NCBI GenBank assembly: GCA_963575745.1
Contig: CAUYUJ010004769.1
Span: forward strand, 52,501-105,000
Origin: Prorocentrum cordatum
Lineage: Eukaryota > Sar > Dinophyceae > Prorocentrales > Prorocentraceae
Direction of reading: 5' to 3'
DNA length: 52,500 nt
The stretch's first letter is position 1, and every line of letters begins with the position of its first letter. Positions 23,291-32,200 of this stretch are shown one piece after another. A program made the translations under genes and the position numbers. The notes under the pieces are model-generated. The model saw nothing but the letters and a program-made list of their open reading frames with translations. It searched no databases and had not been told where the DNA came from.

Positions 23291-24560
23291 GGGATCTCGC
23301 TGCCCTTCGTGGCCCCGTTGCAGCCCTTCGTGGCCCTCTCGCTTTGTTTGGTGGCCCCGTTGCAGCCCTTCGTGGCCCTAGCTGCCCTTCGCGGCCCCGT
23401 TGCAGCCCCTCGTGGCCTCCTCGCTGCCCATTGTGGCCCCGTTGCAGCCCTTCGCGGCCCCCTCGCTTTGTTTCGTGGTCCCGTTGTAGCCCTTCGTGGC
23501 CCCTTCGCTGCCCGTCGTGGCCCCGTCGCAGCCCTTCGTGGCCCCGTTGCAGCCCTTCGCGGCCCCCTCGCTGCCCTTCGTGGCCCCCTCGCTGCTTTTC
23601 GTGGCCCCATATATGTATGCCCTTCGTGGTCCCCGATCGTTCGCGCCGGTGGTGGCCCCATATGCATGCCCTTCGTGGCCCCGCTGTCGCTCTTCGTGGC
23701 CCCTTCGCTGCCCTTCGTGGCCCCGTTGCTGCCCTCAGTGGCCCCGTCCTTGCCCTCCGCGGCCCAGTATACGTATGCCCTTCGTGGCCCCCGCTCGTTC
23801 GCGCCCGTTGTGGTCCCATGCGCATGCCCTTCGTGGCCCCGCTGTCGCCGTTTGTGGCCCCCTCACTGTCCTACGTGGCCCAGTTGCTACCTTCACTGGC
23901 CCCGTCGTTGCCTTCTGGGGCCCCGCATGATCTGCCCTTCGTGGTCCCCGATCGTTCGCGCCCGTCGTGGCCCCATGTGCATGCCCTTCGTGGCCCCGTT
24001 GTCGCCGTTTGTGGCCCCATATGCATGCCCTTCGTGGCCCCGCTGTCGCCCTTCGTGGCCCCCTCGCTGCCCTTTGTGGCCCCGTTGCTGCCCTCAGTGG
24101 CCCCGTCCTTGCCCTCCGCGGCCCAGTATACGCATACCCTTCGTGGCCCCCGCTCGTTCGCGCCCGTTGTGGTCCCATGCGCATGCCCTTCGTGGCCCCG
24201 CTGTCGCCGTTTGTGGCCCCCTCACTGTCCTACGTGGCCTAGTTGCTACCTTCACTGGCCCCGTCGTTGCCTTCTGGGGCCCCGCATGATCTGCCCTTCG
24301 TGGTCCCCGATCGTTCGCGCCCGCCGTGGCCCCATGCGCATGACCTTCGTGGCCCCGTTGTCGCCGTTTGTGGCCCCATATGCATGCCCTTCGTGGCCCC
24401 GCTGTCGCCCTTCGTGGCCCCCTCGCTGCCCTTTGTGGCCCCGTTGCTGCCCTCAGTGGCCCCGTCCTTGCCCTCCGCGGCCCAGTATACGCATGCCCTT
24501 CGTGGCCCCCGCTCGTTCGCGCTCTTCGTGGCCCCATACGCATTCTCTCCGTGTCCCCGC
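23290..24560. repeat. CCCTTCGTGGCCCC minisatellite with 359 bp higher-order repeat
   Basis: The basic unit of about 18-21 bp (CCCTTCGTGGCCCCGTTG and variants) covers 1.27 kb. The landmark CAGTATAC falls at 23765, 24124 and 24483, exactly 359 bp apart, so blocks of units were duplicated together. Frames of up to 553 codons on several strands and phases are open because the unit contains no stop, so a protein is not supported. Confidence 0.9.
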
Positions 24561-24625
24561 TGTCGCCCGTCGTGGCCTACTTCGTGTCCTTGTGGCCCTG
24601 CTGTCGTTCTCTCTCGCTCTCGCTT

Positions 24626-24718
24626 TCGCTCATCGTCGTCGCCGTCGTCGTCGTCGCCGTCGTCGTCGACTTCGTCGACGTCGTCGTCGACGTCGTCGTC
24701 GTCGTCGTGGTCGGTCCC
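24626..24718. repeat. (GTC)n-like tract
   Basis: CGTCGTCGTC repeats with TCGACGTCG interruptions. Confidence 0.85.
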
Positions 24719-24864
24719 CTGTCCGTCCCTCTTGGGGTCGGGTCGACGGTCCGCGGCCGCCCCGCCGATCAGCGCTGCCGCTGGCCAGGCCGACGGTCCG
24801 CGGCCGCCCCGCCGCTTGCTGGGGCCTGGCCTGCAGGGAAGAAAGGTGTACCCCCCAAAAGGGG

Positions 24865-25330
24865 TTCGATCGAAGACGAAGAGGGCGGGTATCGAGGGTT
24901 TGGGAAATACGCGTTATTGGACATTCGAGCAGATAAGGGCGCACAGTCTTAACATGATTGTTGTTCTTGTGGTTGTGGTTGTGGTTGTTGTTGTTGCTGC
25001 TGCTGTTGTTGTTGTTGGTGTTGTTTTTGTTGTTGTTGTCGTTGTCGTTGTCGTTGGCGTTGTTGCTGTTGCTGTTGCTGTTGCTGTGGTTGTGGTTTTG
25101 GTTGTAGTTGTTGTTGTTGATGTTATGTTTGTTATGGCAGTTGTGTTTGTTGTTGTTGTTGTTGTTGTTGTTGTTGGTGGTGTCGGTGTCGGTGTCGGTG
25201 TCGGTGTTGATGTTGTTGTTGTTGATGTTGGTGTTGCTGTTGGTGTTGCTATTGGTGTTGGTGTTGGTGTTGTTGTTGCTGGTGTTGTTGTTGTTGTTGG
25301 TGTTGTTGTTGTTGTTGTTGTTGGAAAAGG
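24865..25330. repeat. dispersed repeat family N, copy with expanded (GTT)n
   Basis: Starts with the family head CGATCGAAGACGAAGAGGGC and CAGTCTTAACATGATTGTTG. The short GTT run of the other copies has here grown to about 360 bp of GTT/GTC/GCT triplets (24960-25323). Confidence 0.85.
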
Positions 25331-25429
25331 CGTGCGTGGGAGCCCCGGCCGCCCCCCCCCCCCCAAAGCAACCGAGCAACCGAGCAACCCTCTCTGGGGT
25401 CTCCTGGAGGCGCCACGGATTCCTTAATA

Positions 25430-25706
25430 GGATTTCCTAGGAAGTCTATAGGCTTCCATAGGAAATCTATAGACCTCCCTAGGAGTTCTATAGGCCCCCG
25501 TCGGAATTCGATAGGCCCCCATAGGAATTCTACAGGCCATCATGGGAATTCTATAGGCCTCCATAGGAATTCGATGCGCCTCCATAGGAATTCTATATGT
25601 CTCCGTAGGAATTCTATATAACCCCCATAGAAATTTTATCGGCCTCCATAGGGATTTTATCGGCCTCCATAGGAATTCTATAGGCATCCGTAAGAATTCT
25701 ATAACC
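25430..25706. repeat. 21 bp minisatellite (about 13 units)
   Basis: Unit GGAATTCTATAGGCCTCCAT plus A, repeated about 13 times with substitutions but almost constant length. As 21 bp is seven codons, the minus strand reads as a heptapeptide repeat (Tyr-Arg-Ile-Pro-Met-Glu-Ala). No start, flanking exon or domain supports translation. Confidence 0.9.
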
Positions 25707-25708
25707 CC

Positions 25709-25767
<59 letters not shown>

Positions 25768-25800
25768 TCGTCGTTGTCGTCGTCGTCGTCGGTTTCGTCG
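25709..25800. repeat. (GTC)n microsatellite
   Basis: About 90 bp of GTC with a few GCC. Confidence 0.95.
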
Positions 25801-25904
25801 CCCCGCCACCGCGCGCCACCTGGCGTGCCCGCCCGGTGGGAGGGGCAGGGAGATAGAGGGACATTGGCGGGGCGGAGGACGAGGCCGCCGACGACGGCAA
25901 TTAC

Positions 25905-25963
25905 AATGATAATTATGGTGATGATGACGACGACGATGATGAGGAGGATGCGGATGAGGATGC

Positions 25964-25995
<32 letters not shown>

Positions 25996-26165
25996 GGGAT
26001 GACGATGACGATGGTGGCGATGAGGATGACGTGGATGAGGATGATGATGACGATGATGATGATGATGACGACGACGACTACGATGATGATGATGATGGTG
26101 ATGATGACGACGATGATGATGATGGGGATGGTGATGATGAGGACGACGTGGATGAGGATGATGAC

Positions 26166-26196
<31 letters not shown>

Positions 26197-26197
26197 C

Positions 26198-26275
<78 letters not shown>

Positions 26276-26280
26276 GTAAG
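25905..26280. repeat. (GAT)n microsatellite, imperfect
   Basis: About 375 bp of GAT/GAC/GAG triplets, purest at the right end. The poly-Asp, poly-Met and poly-Ser frames are artefacts. Confidence 0.95.
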
Positions 26281-26589
26281 ACGAGGTGGACGAGGTTGGG
26301 GGGGGGGGGTGCTGGTTGCTATTGCTGTTGCTGGGGGGGGGGGTCAGAATGCGTCCACGGGGCTCTGAGCGCAGCCTTCGCAATAAGGCGAGGGCGGGTC
26401 CGGACGGCCAGAGCTCACGGGGCTCCCACGCACGCCTTTTCCTTGTTGTTGTTGTATGTGTTGCTGTTGCTGTTGCTGCTGCTGTTGTTGTTGCTGTTGT
26501 TGTTGCTGCTGCCATTTGCGGCCTCAGTGGGCCCTCGCCAGGCCTGGGGACCGCCCGGAAAACCGCTCGGGACGGAAAACCGAACCTAG

Positions 26590-26734
26590 TAAGTCGGGCA
26601 CGCCCCTCTACAGGAGGGATATTCGAAAATAGTAAAACAATTGTCAGTGGATGATGTCTCGACATTTTTGAGTATTTTTGGACTGTTTAATATTTTCGTC
26701 CAAAATCCGCCTGTAGTGGGACATGCACGATCTA
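26590..26734. mobile_element. MITE-like element, family A, copy 1
   Basis: About 145 bp. Left TAAGTCGGGCACGCCCCTCT then ACAGGAGGGATATTCG; right CGTCCAAAATCCGCCTGTAG then TGGGACATGCACGATCTA. The outer arms are inverted (GTCGGGCA and TGCACGATC, degenerate) and the inner arms pair as well. The left edge reads CTAGTAAGT, which resembles a splice donor. Confidence 0.8.
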
Positions 26735-27091
26735 AGCCTATAGGGAAGTGGTCCAGACCTCCGGGGCCCACGCATCGAACGAATCGGATCGGCGGGACGT
26801 CTGGGGCGAATCCAAGGGGTGCCACTTCCAGCGATGGGGGTCCACGATGCCTCCCCGAGCTGGGGATGGGGGATGTCTCGAGCGAGGGGGGGGGGGGGGC
26901 ACCCCACCAGTGGGGCCCCCCCCCAGGCTCTTTTCGCTGGTGGTCCCTGGTGGTGGTGGTGTCGCTGTTCTTTGTTCCTGTGAGCAGGCGTTGTCCTCTT
27001 CGAGGCATCCGAGAGGTTTCTCCTGGCCACGGCCTGGTCCGCCTCGAGATGTCCCAGGCGGTGGCTACGGATACACTCCCGCCCCGCACGA

Positions 27092-27246
27092 GCGAAGGCC
27101 ACGGACGGCATCACGTACATCAAGCGCGAGTGGGTGTGGATGCCGAAGTCGGAGGCCGAGCAGCGGTGCGGTGCGCCCCCCGGCCCCGCCGGCGGCGCGG
27201 TGCCGCGGCCCGCGCCCCCGGGGCAGTGGCCCCTCGGGGCGGAGGA
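27092..27246 (+). CDS. candidate exon, product unknown
   Basis: After an AG at 27090-27091 a frame starts Ala-Lys-Ala-Thr-Asp-Gly-Ile-Thr-Tyr-Ile-Lys-Arg-Glu-Trp-Val-Trp-Met-Pro-Lys and continues to the GGA-rich tract at 27247. Amino-acid use and third-position GC resemble the thaumatin-like gene exons and not the repeat frames. It could be an exon of a gene upstream of, or separate from, that gene. No family recognised. Confidence 0.35.
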
Positions 27247-27478
27247 GGGGGGGGACGACGCGAGGAAGAGGAGGAGGAGTTGGAGGAGGTGGAGGAGCGA
27301 GGAGGAAGAGGATTCGGAGTTGGGTGAGGAGGAGGAGGAGGAGGAGGAGGAGGAGGGGGGGACGAAACGAGGAGGAGGAGGAGGAGGAGGAGGAGGAGGA
27401 GGAGGAGGATTCGGAGGAGGAGGAGGAGGAGGAGAAGGATACGGAGGATGCGGAGTAGGAGGAGGAGGAGGTGGCCTG
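27247..27478. repeat. (GGA)n-rich tract
   Basis: Imperfect GGA repeats with GAT and GGC interruptions over about 230 bp. Confidence 0.9.
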
Positions 27479-27969
27479 AGGAGTCGGGCTCACGGAGGGT
27501 GCGGGCCTCCCTCCCCTCGCGTGTCGCGCAGCGGTTGCGGTGGGCAAGAGGATGTGGGGGTGTTCAGGCCTGCCAGTCGGTTCTCGGCGGTCCGCCAGCC
27601 TCGGGGCGTCTTCCAGCAGCGGCGACTCGCCGCAGTCTCGTGGACTCTCGCGGCCCTTGCTCTCCCTCTGCGCTGCCGCTGCGGCGCGGCATTCTAGCAG
27701 GAGGGCCAGTTTCTCGGCCTATCCCCCCGCCGTCTCCAATCGTGTGTGCGGTGTTCTTGATTCGACTGCATCGTTCCACGCTCGCTCGCTCGCCGTTTTC
27801 TCCGATTCGAGCCGTTGTCCGGGTGCATCCAAAGAGGAGGGTGATAGCGTTGGGTTTCCGCCGGCCCCATCGGGGCAGGGGCTCGCCTGCCAGGGTTGGG
27901 GCGCAGCGGCTCGCCGTGGAGGATTGGAGAGGATGGGCGCCTCGGCCCGCCGATGCGATCCGACGCTCG

Positions 27970-28145
27970 GGCGCGGCCAAGAGGGGGGCCATGACGAGGG
28001 GTGGGATCTCACGGCGGGGGATCTGACGAGCTCCTGGCCCCCGTTCTGCTTTTTCGAGACGCGCCCCTTCTCGTCCACGACATGCCCCTGGCCAGGAGCT
28101 GCGACCCCCCCCCCGTGGACGCCCCCCTCTATAGGTCGCGCCCGA
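27970..28145. mobile_element. TIR element, family T, copy 1
   Basis: Left CTCGGGCGCGGCCAAGAGGG, right CCCCTCTATAGGTCGCGCCC then GAG, inverted with few mismatches. Inner arms GAGCTCCTGGCC and GGCCAGGAGCT also pair. Copy 2 lies at 43955-44155. Confidence 0.8.
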
Positions 28146-29107
28146 GTGGAGCGCAGCCCTCCAGCTCGAAGCTGGCAGACTGAGGACCACAGAGGCTCCG
28201 ACCCGCCTCGGAGACTCTGCACGCCGTGGCCGCCAGGTCCCAACGCATGGCTGGCGCGCTCCCTGGGTGCCCTGCCTCGGCGGCACCCTGCGGCCGCCGG
28301 GCCCCAAGGTGTGCGGGTGCTCCCTGGGGGCCTGCTCCCTGGGGGCTCCGCCTCGCGCTCTCGGGCGGGAATCGCCTGTGAGTTTCTCGCGTTCTCGCGC
28401 TCTCGCGTTCTCGGCTGCGAGTCGGGTTCCGCCTCGCGTTCTCGCGTTCCGCCTCGCGTTCGGTTGTGACGTTTCGGCTTCCAAGGGGCTGAGAAGATGG
28501 TTGAGGAGGACGCCCAGGGGCTGCCAAGACGGTCCAGGATGGCATGGGGCATAGGGCGCACCAAGACAGACGCCGGGCCGTCGTCCCCGGGGGACCACGG
28601 GATGCTAGAGGGAGACTCCAGGATGATGCCTATCGGGGGGCCCAGACAGCCCAAGCCAGCCAAAGAGATTGTTTTTGTACCCTCTGGCGCGTAACGGTGG
28701 TTACCCGGACCAGACCTCCTCCCTGGGAATGGTAACGATCAGGCGCATGGCGTTCGCGCGCAGATGTTGGCCATCGCATCGCTCCCCGCCCCGACGTGCA
28801 GGCAGCGACCGTCCTCTAGGGTCATCCGCCCCCACCACCCCCCACCAGGCAACGACCGTGATTTCGGTCACCTCGAGGGGCGCGAAGAGGATCGCGCTCT
28901 GCGCATCGCGGCCTGGGTTGGAGCGGCGCCGCCCTCCAGAGGTGGCCGCGCGGCGCGGGGCGCGAGGCGCGAAGTCCGGTGGCCCAGGTTGGACGCGAAG
29001 CCGTCGTACGTACCAGAAGCCGATCTCTTGAGCACGCGTGGCGCAAGCCCCAAAGCGGCGGGGCGCGGCCCCGCCAGCGCGCGCGCGCGCCTCCGAGCCC
29101 CCCTGGG
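28146..29107. other. upstream region of the thaumatin-like gene; no gene supported
   Basis: Contains short repeats of GTTCTCGCG (28380-28460). No TATA-like element or other promoter is recognisable; dinoflagellate promoters are poorly defined. Frames on both strands near 28700-29100 are GC-driven. A minus-strand stretch near 28975-29035 has a protein-like look but no support. Confidence 0.4.
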
Positions 29108-29232
29108 ATGCCGCGCGGCCGCCGCGGCGGCACCGCCGGCGCGCGGCTGGCGGCCGCCGCGCTTGCGGTCGGGACGCGCGCCGGTGGCCACAGCGGCGGC
29201 AGCAGCAGCGGCGGGCACGCGATCCATGGCCG
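29108..29232 (+). CDS. thaumatin-like gene, exon 1 (signal peptide)
   Basis: ATG followed by Pro-Arg-Gly-Arg-Arg, a hydrophobic stretch Leu-Ala-Ala-Ala-Ala-Leu-Ala-Val, then a Gly/Ser/His linker. This is a typical secretory signal. The last 23 bp (29210-29232) recur with two mismatches at 30199-30221, the start of exon 2. Either a GC-AG intron (at 29211) or a GT-AG intron (donor GT at 29232) keeps the frame. Confidence 0.6.
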
Positions 29233-32200
29233 TCAGGGGCAACGGGGGGTGGGCGATAGGGCACCGAAGGGCCCAGGGGAGTTTCGGCTTCGAGGTCTCC
29301 AGGCTCGAGGTGTTCCGACCTCTTCGTCGGTCCTCGTCGGTCGAGGCGAGGAAAAAAAAACGCCAACGGTAGGGGGGGAGAGGCTAGGCTTAAGGCGGGC
29401 GTGTCTCTCTACTGGAGGGATATTCAAAGATAATCAGAGAATAGTCTGGGGACGAGTTTCCGATTATTTGTGAACCAATTTTGAGGTTTTATTTTGTAGG
29501 CTTCATTTGTCCTCCAACATCCGCCTACAGGAGGACATGCCCGACCCGAGGCTAGGCTCAGGGTGGAGGGGGGGGGCTGCATCGTCCCCCAATCGCCCAT
29601 GGAGCGCCGGCAGGAGTCGGATGGCCCACCTCGCCCAGGAGCGTGCGGTCTGGCCATCGGGGGGGCTCGTCGCCGATCCAGCGTCGACTCACGGCAGGGT
29701 CCCGCGGCGCTTGGCACGCCAGGGACGCCGGCGAAGGCGTTCAAAGGTCCAATCCTGCGACGCGGAGCCACCAGGGTACACGGCGACGCCACTGGTCGGG
29801 GGAGAAAAAGATACGGATACGTGTTGTCACCCTTCGTTTTCGGCCTTTCCTGGTCCTCCTGGGGAATCCTCGTTGTCACCGCTGGATTCGCCTCGAAATT
29901 CTGGTCAGAACGCACCCCAAGAGAGGTCCGGGGACAACACGTATCCGTATCTTTCCGCCCCCCAAACTGGGCCCGGCGGAATCCAGCCTTGGACGATCGG
30001 GGCCGCGATCGATCCGAGGTTCCAGCCTCGACTCTCGAAGCTTCAACTTCAGCGAGTCCCGAGTCCCGGCAGGCGAGCAAAACAACAGAACGGTGTGAAG
30101 AACCTCTGCGCGCGCCGAGGCCGCGCGAAGCTGCCGTAGCGCAGCTGCCAGGGCGATGCTTCCAGCCCTGAGCCGGTCCCCCCTGTGGTTGCCCCTCAGG
30201 CGGGCACGCGCTCCACGGCCGCGGCAGCCCAGGCGAGGGCAATCGCAGCGGCGGCAGCGGCGGCCACGGCAAGCCAGGCCTCCGCACCGGGGGTCCGGGC
30301 AGTGGAGGTCGGAGGATCTTGCCGCGTCGCCGAGGCATCGCCCGTGTGGCTCCACGTGGAGCCCGAGTCTTGCTCGTGCCGACGGCGCCGCTGCATCGCC
30401 GACGTCGCCGATGCATCCCCGGTGCGTCGGCTCGGCGATGCGGTGCGATCCGCCGACGCCTTTCTCTCAGGAGGGGAACAACAAGACAGACACAATGAAG
30501 CGTCGACTCCCAGGTAAAGACGGGAAACTATGGGAAGTGGGGGTGAGGACGAAAACCCAGAACATATGGGAAAATCTGGGGGATCTTCTTACTTGTTAAC
30601 ATTTATTCGTATGTCCCAGGGCCCCTTCATTGCACTCGGACCCTATCTAGGAGGCCTCCAGGTAACAGCAGTCGGCATGATGACAGTCGTCGGCACCGCC
30701 GCCTGAAGATCACCAACCACTGCGACCGCGAGCCCATTTGGATCGCCCACATGGCGTCGACTGGCACCGGGCCCGACCAGCAGAACCTGAGGCTCGACCC
30801 CATGCAGTCGCACGACTTCGTGACAGAGGACGGCCTGGCCTCGACCCGCTACTGGCCGAAGATGCGCTGCGACGCTCACGGGAACGGGTGCCTGCTCGGC
30901 GACAGCGGAGGGCCGCATCAGATTTGCGACGAGACCATCGGCTGCGCGCCACCCGTGGACAGCAAGTTCGAGGCCAGCTTCGGCATGAACGGCACCGACT
31001 GGGTGGATGTCAGCCTGGTGGACGGCTGGACGCTGCCGTTCAAGTTCGTCGTAGGCTCGCAGAACGACGGCGAGCGAGGGGGGAAAGTGAGAAGGAGATG
31101 GCCTTCCCAGGAGGTGTCGGGGCTTCTCACAAGCGCCCCTGCCTCCCGAGGGCAGTTTTCTACGTTCTCGGGGAGGGCTTCGAAACATTTTCAGAGAAGG
31201 CCGTAGGACTCCCGAGCCTTCTGAGAGGGCCCGCCCCCTCTCACTTCCCCCCCCGGGCTCGCCGCCGAGAAGAGCAAATCAACCGCGCAGGCATCAACGT
31301 TCGGCGCTCCGCGCGGATTTCTTGGATCGGCGCCTGGGCCCCCGTGGCGGCGCCTCCGGCGCCGTCCCGTGCGCGCTCCGCGCGCCAGGGAGGGGGGGGG
31401 TCCAGCGCAGATCCCCAAAAAACCCGCGCGGAGCTCCGACAGTGTATGGTTCTGCCGTGACTTCGGAGCGGGGAACGGTGCCCATACGTGCTAGCGTTCC
31501 CTCGTTGTTCCCTTTTGGGGGGGCTTCCTGGGAGGCCCCCGTCGCCACCGCTGGATCCGCCTCGGAATTCGGGTCGGAACGCACCCCAGGAGAGGCCCGG
31601 GGAGTAGCACTAGGTCGGGCATTAATGATGAATGTGATAAGTAAATTCCAAAATAGCAACAAACTATTTGAAAAAGTATCCCCAGGTTTTTTTTACTATT
31701 TTCCAATATTCCTCCTGTAGAGGGGCGTGCCCGACTTACGAGTAGCAGTAGCGGTACCGTTTGGTTTCCCCAGCTGTTTGTTCTCCTATAGACGGCAATT
31801 GCAGCGCGGGCGACGGCAACCGCGCGGTGCGGGGCGTGACGGACTGCTCCAGGCTCTCGCTCTCGCAGTGCCCGTCCAGCGAGGCCATCGGCGGGAAGAA
31901 GTTGAGCCTCGAGGTTGTCCAGCCGGGGACCAACGACAAGTCGAAGAAGAATCAACTAAATATGCATAAACTTTTTGGCGTTCCGCGCGGATTTCTTGGA
32001 TCCGCGCTGGGCCCCCCTGGCGGCGCCTCCGGCGCCGCCCCTGGCGCACTCCGCGGGCAAATGAGGGGGGGTCCGGCGCAGATCCAAGAAATGCGCTCCG
32101 ACCCGACAATTGGCGTTTACTGAAAAGCCTTGAGGCGTTTATTGGACAGCCCTGCCCTGTTCGATTCCAACCGTGCGTGCGCTTACTAAACGGCTCCGAG

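Noticed and set aside
23275-24936. 553-codon open frame on the + strand
   Set aside because: It lies in a minisatellite with no stop in its unit. Long frames are open in other phases and on the other strand over the same DNA.
26031-26279. Poly-Asp and poly-Ser frames
   Set aside because: Simple translation of (GAT)n.
30136-30309. An Ala-rich frame as the reading of exon 2
   Set aside because: It is open longer, but only the Gly/Ser frame joins both exon 1 and exon 3 in phase.
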